A DNA stretch of 64,000 nt, taken from Elephas maximus indicus. Its lineage: Eukaryota; Chordata; Mammalia; Proboscidea; Elephantidae. The stretch is taken from contig NC_064822.1 of NCBI RefSeq assembly GCF_024166365.1, forward strand, positions 108,124,823 through 108,188,822, given 5' to 3'. Under the pieces are notes generated by a model. That model did no database searches. It worked only from the letters and a program-made list of their open reading frames with translations, and was not told the DNA's origin. This document shows positions 10,411 to 20,819 of the stretch, one piece after another. A program made the translations under genes and the position numbers. The first letter of the stretch is position 1, and every line of letters starts with the position of its first letter.

Positions 10411-11950
10411 TACCAACAAGAGACCTTGGTGAAGAGGAGAAAAGAGGCTTGTTTGAATTCATAGCAGAACTCACAGAGACAGGGAGAGAACCACAAGTGG
10501 GAGGGTGTCCCAAATATTCTGCAAATAATGTAAATACTTAGCCTAGTTCCCTATAGAAATAGACCTCGTAAAACTGTTCTGCCTGTGCCTATCCCTTTCA
10601 AAGTCCAGAACCTGAGAAGTCAATTGCCAAATATGGCAAGAGAAGGGAAGAGGGCCCTGGTGGGAGGGCTGTGACCCAGATTCTGGTCTAGCCTCCTGCA
10701 ACACTTGGGAAGGGAAAGGAGAATCCCTCCCTCAGAGCTGGCTCAACACTCCATTTCTTGCTTGTAATTGGATTTCTTTCATAACCTCCGGCGTGAAGCT
10801 CTCTGAATCAGTTTACGGAACTCTCTGAATTAATTTTGTTATTGGAGGCCAAAATGAAAGTAACATGTGTCTGAATGGAGTCGACAAAAGAAGGCCTGTG
10901 CCCCAGGTGGGTTAAGAATGAGGAGCTATGAATCACAGTAGGGTCAGAGACCCACATCAACAAAAGTCTCAGGAATTAAGGTTGTTGGGAATATAAGCTG
11001 CCACCTTACCCGCCTCACCTTTTCCCCTCAGAAAGTTATCAAAATGGCTCACCTTTCCTGAAGCCTTTAAAAAGTGAATGAATTAGGAGGCGGAGGCCTG
11101 GTTTCTATGTCCACCCTGGGCCTTACCTGTTTCTTTACCTACATGGGAAGTTCAGATTCACTGATCGCTAAAGATCCCTTCCAGCCCCAAATGTCTGGGA
11201 CACTAGTCCCCGTTTAAGGTTGTGTTTCTGTTTACACTGTGCATGTCCCCTAAAACAGCCAGACCCCTCCCCCACGCTGTCCTTCCCAGCCTGCACCTTC
11301 ATCTCCGTAGTCTTCTCCAACCTGAATGAGGCCCTTCTCTGAGTGGCAGATCACCCTAGAACAGTCAGCCTATGTGTTGTCACCTTGCTGCCTGCAGGCT
11401 TTGGAGCTCCTCCTGCCCCGTACCCGCAAGCCTGGCCTGGCTTGCCTAGACCCAGATGAAGGCATCTGTTCTCCCTTAATGCCTCCCGCTGCATCTCCCC
11501 AAGCCATCTCTGCAACCCATAGAGACAGGAAGAGGATCACAGACTTAACCAAGACCTCACCAAGGTTTTGAAGCTGGAATGGAATGAGAGAGAAAAGGAT
11601 CCCCCAGAACTTTCTTACTGAGTTGTTTGGAGTCACCTCTGTCACATCTGGATACCACATACATGAAGCTTGACCTGACCCAACCGAAGCTACAAACTCC
11701 CGCTTGGCCAATTCTGGTCAATCTAAATACCACCCCCAAGCGCCCATTCCTGAACTGCCCAGCCATTCCTGAGTGCCAGGTTTCAGGGCCTTTTGGAGGA
11801 GGAGCTGAAGTCATCTTCACACCCATGGGAGAAGGCTGCCTGATTGGGATAGCCATGGGGAGGGGCTTCCAGGGGGCTGCTGGATTGGAGGAGAAAAGAA
11901 GAAGCGTGCATTATCTACTGAATGTGATGAGATGGCTCTGATGGCAGGGA
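10411..11950. other. Non-repetitive sequence downstream of KRT2
   Basis: Mostly unique-looking sequence with no splice-compatible keratin exon and no domain in any frame. The open frames at 11370-11711 and 11627-11941 overlap on opposite strands and look like chance. Confidence 0.55.
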
Positions 11951-11953
11951 ACT

Positions 11954-11987
11954 GGGGGGGCGGGGGGTGGGGGGCAGGGAGAAGGGG
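11954..11987 (+). other. G-run with G-quadruplex potential
   Basis: Four runs of three or more G lie within about 34 bases (G7, G6, G6, G3, then G4). This satisfies the simple quadruplex pattern on the plus strand. It lies about 870 bases beyond the KRT2 poly(A) signal, on the strand opposite the KRT2 transcript. Confidence 0.6.
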
Positions 11988-11990
11988 ACA

Positions 11991-12180
11991 TTGTTGTGTG
12001 CTGATTCTGACCCATAGCGAACCTGTAAGACAAAGTAAAACTGCCCCATAGGTTTTCCTAGGCTGAAATCTTTACAGGAGCGGATCTCCAGGTCTTTTCT
12101 CCCACAGAGCCACTGATGGGTTCAAACTGCTGACCTTTTAGTCAACAGCCGAGCACTTAACCATTGCACCACCAGGGCTT
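11991..12180 (-). repeat. AfroSINE-type SINE, antisense (long variant)
   Basis: It starts 'ttgttgtgtgctgattctga' and ends 'cattgcaccaccagggctt'. It contains the long-variant middle 'ggctgaaatctttacaggag', also seen in the copy at 42191-42400. Confidence 0.85.
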
Positions 12181-12838
12181 CTTTCTGTCAAAATAGAATT
12201 GGGTTTTTTCATTTATTTACTTATTTTCGGAGGCGGTTTATAGTCTCCAGGTGCTTCCCCAGAGATTCCCCTTCAGACTTGCTGAGGGCCTCCAAAGAGC
12301 ACCCAATTGGAAGGACACAGAAGTGGCCTATCACACATGTCAGGCTGGGGGATGGTGTTTTGGAAGCGTAGACAGCCTGGGTGGATGCTCTGGGAGGCTC
12401 AGCTGCTTAGTGCTGAGAAGGGGCCTCAGATCAAAGCTCCTGTCAGAACATGGGAGTGGAGGTTGAATTTGTGGGAAAATGCTTCTCAAGAAGAGTGCTT
12501 TTTTTCTGGAAACAAGAGTTTTCCACCAATGCCCATGTCCACCTCCTGGCAATACCACAGCCCCCAGGTCTGGCAAATGCTTCCTGAGAACATCACGCCA
12601 ATTCCCTGACTCCGGTAGGCCTCCCTCATCCCTGTTTTTAAAGACTTCCAGAGGCAAACACCCTAGGCTTCTCCAAGCCACACTTCCCTCAGGGCAACAC
12701 ATCCCTTTTCCAGGAATCCCTTCTTGTATCCTTTCCAAATCTCTCCGTTTTCTGCTGTCTTAAGTTAGATAGTGATGAATGATACCTCCTGGTACTCATT
12801 TGTGCCAAGTCTTGGCATTAAACAGACATCACATGATA
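12181..12838. other. 3' flank of KRT2, nothing recognised
   Basis: Sequence just past the KRT2 cleavage region. No gene or named repeat is supported. Confidence 0.5.
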
Positions 12839-12854
12839 TGAATTGCAAATGAAG

Positions 12855-12860
12855 TTTATT
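12855..12860 (-). promoter_or_regulatory. KRT2: KRT2 poly(A) signal AATAAA
   Basis: The plus strand TTTATT is AATAAA in the KRT2 direction. It lies about 410 bases past the stop codon, a 3' UTR length reasonable for KRT2. Cleavage is expected at roughly 12835-12845. Confidence 0.85.
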
Positions 12861-13267
12861 GTGCAGACACCAAAACCACAACACATCAAGCAGCAAAGTC
12901 AACAAGACGAACTATACATGTAAGAAGCATGTCTCCCCGGGTGCGTGCTTTGAGATGAAACCAACAGGCCGCCCTGGGCTCCTCAACAGAGTATCTGTCT
13001 GGAAAAGGACCACCAAACGGGCAATGCAAGGAGGGAAGGAGGGGCAGGGAATGGGGCACGACTAGAAGATCCTGCCCCAGGGGACAGTAGGTATTACTGG
13101 TTCCAACTAATTTGTTTGGAGAGAAGATATTTCCAAACTACATGTGGGTATCCATTTCCCCAAAATGCCGTCAGAGAAGGATGACAAAATCTGACTTGCT
13201 GTCAATTAGATGTACAGAGACAGATCGTACATTCTGGAGTGGGAGAATCAGAGGGGATACCTCATCT

Positions 13268-13560
13268 TTATCTGAAAGAGAAGGCCACGCCGGAACCACA
13301 ACTTTCAGCTGCACCAGAACAACCCTTTTCAGAGCTAGAAGCTCCCCCTCCAGAGCCAGAGCCTCCTCTGGAGCCACCTCCAGAGCAGTAGCCGCCTCCG
13401 CTGCCACCTTTGGAGCTAGATCCTCTGCCTCCAAAGCCATAACTGCTACTTGCCGAGCTGTATCCTCCTCCTCCGGAACTGAACCCTCTTCCTTCAGGCC
13501 CACAGCGTCCAATGCCGGCCTTGGATGCCACATTTGAAGAAATGGTGCTGCTTGTCACAG
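13268..13560 (-). CDS. KRT2: KRT2 exon 9: Gly/Ser tail and stop
   Basis: Acceptor 'tctgcag|CTGTGAC'. Encodes [15 protein letters not shown], a short Gly/Ser-rich loop region and GVAFSFR, with TAA at 13268-13270. Cysteines occur at residues 511, 550, 572 and 579. Confidence 0.93.
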
Positions 13561-16500
13561 CTGCAGAGAGAGAATGTGTTACCTCAAAGTTCTAAATGCC
13601 TCCATCTGCTTCCTCCTGCCTCCACCCCACACACTGCCCCATAAGACAAGATTTCCCTCCACTACTTACACATAGTCACGCAGCTGCTTAGGTCCCCAGA
13701 CATCCTGTAAGGGCCAGAGAGAAAATAACTTCAGGCAAAGCACTTAGGTTCTGTGTACATGTTTTAAAATGTCCACCTTCAAACATATAGTTTACCCCCC
13801 AAAATCGGCCCCCAGGTCCTTATAGATCCCACCTTCTTCTACACTGCCGGATCACAGAGATGGGGACAAGCCCCCACATTTATGCACGATCTTGCCTCTC
13901 CATTCATCTCAAATTTTTTGATCTGACAAAAATGAACAGTTTCATTGTTGACTCAAAATGACCAAAATCCAAATTCAGTTCAGCTTTGCAGCACATTTTG
14001 TATTTAAGTCCATCTTAACCTGTTGCCGTTGAGTCGATTGCAACTCATAGCAACCCCATAGGACAGAGTAGAACTGTCCCGTAGAGTTTCCAAGGAGCAG
14101 CTGGTGGATGTGAACTGCTGATCTTTTGGTTAGCAGCCGTAGCTCTTAACACTATATTATGCCACCAGGGTTTCCAAATCCGTCTTAGTGACTCTGATAT
14201 CCAGAATCATGTCACGTCAGAAATTTTCGAATGAAGCCGCACCGTGAAAATTCATTGTAGATAGAATGGTAGCCCTGCAGCCTCCCTATTCTGCCCTCCC
14301 TCCCCATCCCTTGTGCTTCAGCTGAAATTTTTCACACTTCCTCTTATAAACTGGGGTTACAGGGCCTGGCTTCTCAGACAGATCCAAAGCAACAGCCCAA
14401 AGAAAGCTACTCCCTCTCTTTCACGCTGGCTTGCTGTTGGTCGAGGCAAGTTTTTTCCCTGCCAAGTACTCCAGCTAGATTGAATCACAGGGATGCTAAT
14501 ATCACTGACAAAGTTCTCAGACCACAGAGGAAGGAAATATTCCCTCTTTGAGGATTAACAAGTGGTGCTGTTTGCCATTCTAAAAACCTACAAAGAGCTA
14601 CATCTGGCACCTGCTCCAGGTGAGCACACCCCAGCCAGTCAGCACGTTCAGAAACATCATCTCCCCGTTCTGGGTATCGTTCCAGGTTACGGGATGAAGG
14701 GAAAAGAGGTCACTCGTCCTGTGCACCTAGAGACCAATGTCTCAGACTGGGAAGGACTAACCTGTTTTCACATCATTGTATTTTTTTCTTTCAGAAAAGT
14801 CTTAGCTGTTTAATTTACTGCTTAATTTAATTTAGTTGCCTTGTTAGCCTTTCTATATTGATAAGCTTATAAATCTATAATAATGGTTAAGCTCAACAAG
14901 TAGCTGAAGGGTTGGCAGGTCGAACCCAACCAGAGGCAGCTCGGAAGACAGGCCTGGAGAACTGCTTCCGAAAGGTCACAGCCTTGAAAACCCTACAGAG
15001 TAGTTCTACTCTGCACACACGGAGTCGCCATGAGTCAGAATCGACTCGGCAGCAATTAACAACAACAACTACAATAACACTTTATGTCCTGAACTGCTTG
15101 GGGATATAGTGAACATAAGCTCTCAGCCGCCCTGCCCTCTACTTTCACTGCCTTTGCTTCTTGCCCTGGTTCTGGAAGAAAGAAAGGGAATCAGAGTGCC
15201 CTCTCTCCTCCCAGTGGCCCCTCACCGGCACTCCTCGCCCTCCAGCAGCTTCCTGTAAGTGGCGATCTCCACGTCCAGGGCCAACTTGGTGTTCATGAGC
15301 TCCTGGTAGTCCCGAAGAAGCCGGGCCATGTCCTCTCTAGCCTGTTGCAGGGCCTCCTCCAACTCTACAAGCTTCTGCCTGGCGTCTTTGAGGGCATGTT
15401 CTCCCTTCTGTTCGGCCTCTGCGATGGCATCCTGCACACTCTTACACTGTGAGAAAAGGAGTGAAGGTTTCTGCGTGTGCAAAGAGAGTTGAGCCTGCCA
15501 CAGGGAGGGTAAGCAAATGCGTTTGGGGTATAGAAGGCCAGGATGACTGGCCCCAGGAGTGGTGAGGTTCCCCTTGCAGTTAATGCAGGTCGCAAACAAC
15601 TGTGCTGAGACTTGCTGCTGTCTCTGGGCATCATCTCCTCATGTTGCCTTTGACTGGACCCTAACGCTTCCCCCATGATTCCTTTGGATACTCATGACAC
15701 GCACCAGAGTGATTATCCCATTTTTACAGAGGCAAATGAAAACATTCAATGTTGACTGCTTCATAAGAACTCTGCTCCCCATGGAGTGGCTCTCTACCCC
15801 TCACGTTATGTATTAGAAAGCTAACGGCCTCTCCCAGGCCAACTTTCTCCAACACTTACTGCCCCTGCGTTACCCCTCGGCTGGTGCCAAGCTAAATGGG
15901 AAGCTAATCCTGCAGTCCACAGCAAGGCAAACTAACTTCGGCTTTATCTGTAATTGTCCCGTTTCATTCATATGATCAAAAATGAACACAATTCTTTTCC
16001 AAACTAATTCTTACATTAGGCTGTCTCTTAGGCCACCCTAAAAATTTGTTATAAACCTTACATTATGATAAGCTTGAGACGTTTGGAATCAATAGTGCTA
16101 AATTAGAACTTCTCACAATTTTTCCTCCCTCCCTCACACACATGCATTCACATTCTTACACTCTCTCGCGCTTTCACACACACTTATACTCTCTCTCTCA
16201 CATATACACACACTTGCACATGTGTATATACAACTTTCCACCACCTCCTTGGAGCCTCCCTCAACCCAAGAAGCTGGACCAATCTTAAGGGCAGGATCTT
16301 ACCTGCTTCTTCACGTGGGCAATTTCCCCTTGCAGTCTCTGGATCAAGCGATTCAGCTCACAGATCTCTACCTTGATCTCTTTCAGGCAGTCTCCATGTT
16401 TCCCAGCAGTCACCTGGAGCTCCTCGTACTAATATGGGAGGAGGAGGACAGTTCATAGGTGGGTTCCAACTTGGTGGAAGGTTTGACTTGAGCCAAGGGA

Positions 16501-19500
16501 TGGCTGACAACTGGCCCAGGGAGGGTCAACCAAGTTGAATGTCATGGTTGCATTTCTGGGAGGTGAACAGACTATCTCATGTCCCCATGGGGACTTGATG
16601 CCACTCACGATCGGGGGTATTTGGGGTCCTGTGGATACTTTCCTGTGAATGACATCTAACAACCATTAGATAAAAATACCAGTAATCTTACTGTGCATTT
16701 TCTGGCTGGAGGTGGAAACCCAGCTTGTTGTAAGGTGCTGTGAGTCTGCTCTCCCAGTACTTGCCTTGCTCTGGTATAGAGCTTCAGCCTCAACTTTGCT
16801 CTTCAGAGCAATCTCCTCATACTGGGCCTGGACCTCAGCAATGATGCAGTCCAGGTCCAGGCTGCGGCTGTTGTCCATGGATAGGATGACGTTGGTGTCC
16901 GTGATAGTCTGCCGCCTCTGGGACAGCTCCTACACACACAGGGAGGACTGGCCATGATTTCCCTGCCCATAACCAAAGGCAGGAAACCCAAAGGCAGGGT
17001 GGGGGCATTCTCTGCCCTGATGTTTAGGGACATGCACAAAATCTTAAACTAAGCACACACTGGGTGGGATTAAAAATGATACAACCGCCCTTTTTAGGCC
17101 TGTGCCAAAGTTTATCTGAGAGCTACAGGGAGGGCTGTCTGTATTTCCGAGCCTCCTAATTAACACTTCTGCCAGTTAATGATAAGTCTACCCAAACCCA
17201 ATAACCAAAAAACACATTGCCATTCAGTCAATTCCAACTCATACTGACCTTACGGACTCAAGTGTCCATATGGCAAATGCCTTAAAGGTTACTTTCTGTT
17301 TCAGGAATCACATGTGTGTGCTGGGGTGGGGGAGGCGTAATAATACATTTTGACCCCTGAAGCATACTGATCATAGAAACGGGAACAGAGCAGGCATCTT
17401 CCCAAGGTGAGCTGGGCATTTGCAAGGCGAAGTGTGTGGAGGTTGAGGTGGTGTTTTCTGAGCCTTACATTCTCTAACATCAGAGGAGAAAGTTCCTTTC
17501 CCCCAAGACTTATGCTATACAAGCTCCCCCAGTGTCCCGGAATGATGGCAAGTTGAAGTCAGCTGGTCCATGAACCCCATTCATTCTACCTTTCCGCCAA
17601 CTGGAAAGGAAGGGTGGGAAGCTAGGGTCTGTCCAGAACCAGCCTCCTTACCGCATCAAAGAGGATTTTCAGGAACTCCACCTCCTGATTCAGCACATCC
17701 GCCTTGGCCTGCAGTTCCACCTTGTTCAAGTAGGCATTGTCCACATCCTGAAAGAACAGTCAGGGGCCTCTGGTGAAATTCATGCCACGACCCCTCAGCT
17801 GCATCATTCCCTGCATGGGCCCCACAATTTCTTGGCCACTCACCCCACTCCTAGTTCCAGGTACCTCCCATGAGCCATGGGGCCACAATGTACCTCTGCT
17901 GGGGGGCTTCATGCCCATGTCCACTTGTCACAGCCCCCCAGGATCATCAGAGCTCTGGTGGGTCCAAGCTTTGCCAACCATTCTCTCCCTTTTGCTTGAG
18001 ATACTGTTTTCCCACTAACTGCTGTTAATGTCTTCTGTGGGTTTCCACAGTCCTCAGCTCTCCCATCCTGCCTGCCCATTCCACCTCTCCTGAGTTTCTC
18101 TGGATTGTACACCAAGTCTTTGTAGGAACCTGGCTAAGAACCCATGCTTTTGGCCTTCTAGCTCAAACCTTTGTCTATACAATGACAGCATCTTTAAGAA
18201 GGTATTCTAAGGAAGTCCCAGTCCTTTCTCTGCTCTTTAGGAGAAGAATAGATGCTTTCTATGTTGGCAATTTTTATGACCCAGTTAGGCCTTAGGCGGG
18301 TTATGGATAAGGAAATGCTCTAACAAATTTGCAGAACATCTTTGAAAATTGCCACTGGAAGCTTGAACTGCAGAGACACCTTGGTTTCACGAGAACCAGC
18401 CACAGGCACGCCTTTCTCTGGCTACTGCTGTTTTCACTCATAGCTGTTTTCCAGCCTGTCCATTTGGACACATGGTGTCCTGAAGCACCCGCTACTGCTC
18501 ACCACCCCCCAGCCATGGAAGTCCCTTGCTCACCTTTTTAAGTGTCACAAAATCATTCTCAGCACACGTGCGCTTGTTAATTTCATCCTCGTACCTGTTG
18601 GCACCCAAAGGACGCAGCAATTAGTCAAGGTCTAGTTTTTTCTTTTTCTTTTTTCTTATCTTTTCCTCCTGGATTCACCCAAAGTACCCAATCTTCCGGG
18701 AGTATTAAACACTCTTTAAATGTGTAAATTGAAACTACAATATTCCAAGTGAGGACAGTTTTCTATCAATTAACTAACATGTCAAAAATAGGATCTCTAA
18801 AGCCCTAAACACCCTCACAAATGATCCACAAAGATACAGAGACTCTCCCTTTTATCACCACAAGCGCAACTGGGAGACAGTGGCTTTCTGGGGGAATGCT
18901 CAGGTGACTCATGGATACGTATCTCCCTTTAGTGTTTACGCTGCCACATACTTCTTCTTATAATCCTCAACAAGATCCTGAACGTGGCACAACTCAGATT
19001 CTTGTGATGCCCTTTCGGCGCAAAGCACATCCACTTTTTTCTTCAGGTTGGCAATGTATGCTTGGAAGATGGGATCCAGGTTGATGATGCAGGTGTCACC
19101 ATCTATTTGCTGCAGGAATTCCCATTTCGTCCGCAAAACCTGGTTTTGCTGCTCCAGGAACCGCACCTACCAAGACCAAAAGGAGAGCCCATGAGCTCTG
19201 AGGCCCACCAATCAGCTCAGCAAGCCACACTGCCCAGGGTCAGCTCTGGTCTTCCTTTGAGAATTAGAGAATCTATAAGGCTCCGTCCTGACCAGCTGAG
19301 TGCCAGATCAGACCAGGTAGAGCTTCTGATCTCCCTGCCTGCACACTTGAAAGTTCTACAGACTCTGAATACTACATCTGGCCCTCTTCGTGTGGAAAAC
19401 TTTCTTTCCAACTTCACTGCCCACTGTTTTGTTTTGTAGCTGCTCCCAAGACTCCAGGCCATTTTCCTCCCCGGTCCTAGCTGAATTCCTGGCATAAATC

Positions 19501-20719
19501 CTTGGGAAAACCAGAAGCAAGCATTCACTGGCGCTGCTCCTAGGGATACTGAGTATGAGAGTACTGGAGGGCAGGGCTCCTCGGCCTGGTTTTTAAGACC
19601 TTGTAAATTCCTTAGACAGGTTCACCTGCCTTGAAATAGGAGAAAGCCCAATAATACTCTGAAGTGACAGGAATAAAGACTTTATGGACGTAAAACTGAG
19701 AACGCTTCTCTTGAAGGCAGCAATTTTATTTATCCTCAAGCAGATATATCAGGCTCAGCTTCCCAGAATTTAACAGAGTAGTAACTTCTAGGGAAGAAAA
19801 GACTTTCTCAGAAGTTGTCTCACAATCCCTTCCAAAGCCAGCTGTCGTACAGCGTGAGCTAGTCAGTCCTTTACTTGCCTACATCAGCTTTTTTATGGTT
19901 TTCAGATTTTTCCATAAATATTATTTATTTGGACTGAAACAATAAAGCCAAAGGGGCAAAATCATTCCTAACTGCCTACTGTTATAGAAAATGTAGCCCA
20001 TGATGCCATCACCTCTCCAGCTGGAAATTGCAAGTAACCCAAAGCAAACCATGGCTGCTACACCAATGACACCTATATGAAACAATTCTATGTTATTTCC
20101 TTTTTGATCAGCACTGAAAGCAGGGCATCCTGAGCATTAGAAGGAGCCAGCTCTCCTAACTCACCTTGTCAATGAAGCAGGCAAATTTGTTGTTGAGTAT
20201 TTTGATCTGCTCCCGCTCCTGAGACTTCACATTCTGAATCTCTGGATCAACTTTCACGTTGAGAGGCTGCAGGAGGCTCTGGTTGATGGAGACTTCATGG
20301 ATGCCCCCACCAGGTAATCCTCCAGGCCCAAAGCCACCAGGGCCCCCAAAGCCTCCAAAACCAGCGCCACCTCCAAAGCCGCCTCCACCAAAACCACCAC
20401 CTCCAAGGCCGCTGCCACCTCCAAAGCCACTGCCTCCTCCAAAGCCACCTCCTCTGCAAATAAATCCACCCCTGGAGCCAAAGCTTCTACCTCCTCCAGC
20501 CACACTAGCAGAGATGCTCTTGGTTCCTCCAAGGCCAACAAGACTCCAGCTGCCAAAGCCGCGTCCACCACCACCATGGCGGCTCAAGCAGGGGAAGCTG
20601 AAGCCTGATCTTCGGCTCCCACAGAAGGCCAGAGCCGAGCCGCTGCTGAAGCCCAGGGGTCTTCCTCCACCTCCTCCTCCTCCTCTCCCACAAGGTCTGC
20701 ACGAGATCTGACAACTCAT
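13268..20719 (-). CDS. KRT2: Keratin, type II cytoskeletal 2 epidermal (complete gene, 9 exons)
   Basis: Type II intermediate-filament keratin of upper spinous and granular epidermis; it pairs with type I keratins such as K10 in the cytoplasm. The exons (minus strand) are 20719-20165, 19166-18952, 18594-18534, 17747-17652, 16929-16765, 16428-16303, 15446-15226, 13704-13670 and 13560-13268. The lengths 555, 215, 61, 96, 165, 126, 221, 35 and 293 follow the type II plan and sum to 589 codons with TAA. The product has a Gly-rich head (1-168), a rod (about 169-478) ending in [13 protein letters not shown], and a Gly/Ser tail ending GVAFSFR. The name KRT2 rests on the MSCQISC start, 'RGFGS' and '[11 protein letters not shown]' in the head, '[19 protein letters not shown]' and the tail start 'MSGDLSS'. 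Oddities are a GC donor in intron 5, about 21 cysteines, and FACFID for FASFID. At 588 residues it is shorter than the human protein (about 639, from memory), mainly through a shorter tail. I am very sure of the identity. Confidence 0.96.
13670..13704 (-). CDS. KRT2: KRT2 exon 8: start of tail
   Basis: 35 bases, the usual size for this exon in type II keratins. Acceptor 'cttacag|GATG', donor 'CTATGT|gtaagt'. Encodes [12 protein letters not shown] plus one base, joining exon 9 in phase 1. Confidence 0.92.
14019..14175 (-). repeat. AfroSINE-type SINE in KRT2 intron 7
   Basis: Reads 'ctgttgccgttgagtcgatt' to 'gccaccagggtttcc' on the plus strand. It has the same orientation as KRT2 and lies well away from splice sites. 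Confidence 0.85.
14884..15071 (+). repeat. AfroSINE-type SINE in KRT2 intron 7, sense
   Basis: Plus-strand copy: 'ggttggcaggtcgaaccca', 'gtagttctactctgcacac', ending 'gtcagaatcgactcggcag' and a short AAC tail. It is opposite to the previous copy in the same 1.5-kb intron. Confidence 0.8.
15226..15446 (-). CDS. KRT2: KRT2 exon 7: coil 2 and helix-termination motif
   Basis: 221 bases, acceptor 'ctcacag|TGTAAG', donor 'TGCCG|gtgag' in phase 2. Carries the end of the rod with [13 protein letters not shown] at residues 466-478, the conserved helix-termination motif, intact. Confidence 0.95.
16120..16230. repeat. CA/CT-rich simple repeat in KRT2 intron 6
   Basis: Irregular runs of CACACA and CTCTCT about 75 bases from the exon 6 donor. 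Likely a polymorphic microsatellite. Confidence 0.6.
16303..16428 (-). CDS. KRT2: KRT2 exon 6: coil 2
   Basis: 126 bases, acceptor 'catattag|TACGAG', donor 'AAGCAG|gtaaga'. Encodes [14 protein letters not shown] through EIAHVKKQ, with cysteines at residues 378 and 387. Confidence 0.93.
16765..16929 (-). CDS. KRT2: KRT2 exon 5: coil 1B end, L12, coil 2 start
   Basis: 165 bases. Contains [19 protein letters not shown] (linker L12 region) and ends EALYQSK. The acceptor is 'gtgtag|GAGCTG'. The donor reads AGCAAG|GCAAGT, so intron 5 begins with GC; the rest of the donor matches consensus perfectly. Confidence 0.92.
17213..17252 (-). repeat. SINE fragment in KRT2 intron 4
   Basis: A short antisense SINE end ('cattgccattcagtcaattc', 'caactcatactgacc'). 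Confidence 0.55.
17652..17747 (-). CDS. KRT2: KRT2 exon 4: coil 1B
   Basis: 96 bases, acceptor 'ttcag|GATGTGG', donor 'GATGCG|gtaagg'. Starts [13 protein letters not shown] and ends FLKILFDA; phase 0 at both ends. Confidence 0.93.
18534..18594 (-). CDS. KRT2: KRT2 exon 3: coil 1B
   Basis: 61 bases, acceptor 'caacag|GTACGAG', donor 'AAAAAG|gtgagc'. Encodes [20 protein letters not shown], the usual coil 1B block, with Cys at 267. Confidence 0.93.
18952..19166 (-). CDS. KRT2: KRT2 exon 2: coil 1A end, L1, coil 1B start
   Basis: The acceptor 'ggtag|GTGCGG' opens with [11 protein letters not shown], the conserved end of the helix-initiation motif. The exon is 215 bases and ends in phase 2 at 'AAGAA|gtatgt', the consensus-like donor that rejoins AAG with exon 3. 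Three cysteines (residues 211, 234, 245) sit in or near linker L1 and coil 1B. Confidence 0.93.
20165..20719 (-). CDS. KRT2: KRT2 exon 1 (coding part): head and start of coil 1A
   Basis: ATG at 20719-20717, with A at -3. It encodes residues 1-185: a V1 head of Gly loops with Phe spacers ('GGGFGGG' repeats), the H1 segment '[19 protein letters not shown]' (144-162), then the helix start ending FACFIDK. The donor GACAAG|GTGAG is canonical. An upstream start is unlikely: the TATA box is only about 95 bases away. Confidence 0.95.
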
Positions 20720-20810
20720 GATGCCTTGCCCAGTGAGGAAAGCCGAAGGTTCCTGAGAAGAGTTAAGGCTGGAGATTCAACTCTGCTGTTGGGAGGCTAT
20801 CAGGGTCCCC

Positions 20811-20817
20811 TTATAAA
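20811..20817 (-). promoter_or_regulatory. KRT2: KRT2 TATA box
   Basis: The minus strand reads gggTTTATAAggg about 92-98 bases upstream of the ATG. Transcription would start near 20780-20790 and give a short 5' UTR of about 65 bases, as in other type II keratin genes. The start site is inferred from spacing. Confidence 0.75.
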
Positions 20818-20819
20818 CC

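Noticed and set aside
12340-12738. 132-codon minus-strand frame downstream of KRT2
   Set aside because: No family resemblance, overlaps frames on the plus strand, and lies beyond the KRT2 poly(A) signal.
13171-13533. 120-codon frame across the KRT2 tail
   Set aside because: Shifted frame of KRT2 exon 9, running on into the 3' UTR.
20259-20711. 150-codon Pro-rich frame on the plus strand
   Set aside because: It is the exact antisense of the Gly-rich KRT2 head; GGN repeats read as CCN (Pro) on the other strand.
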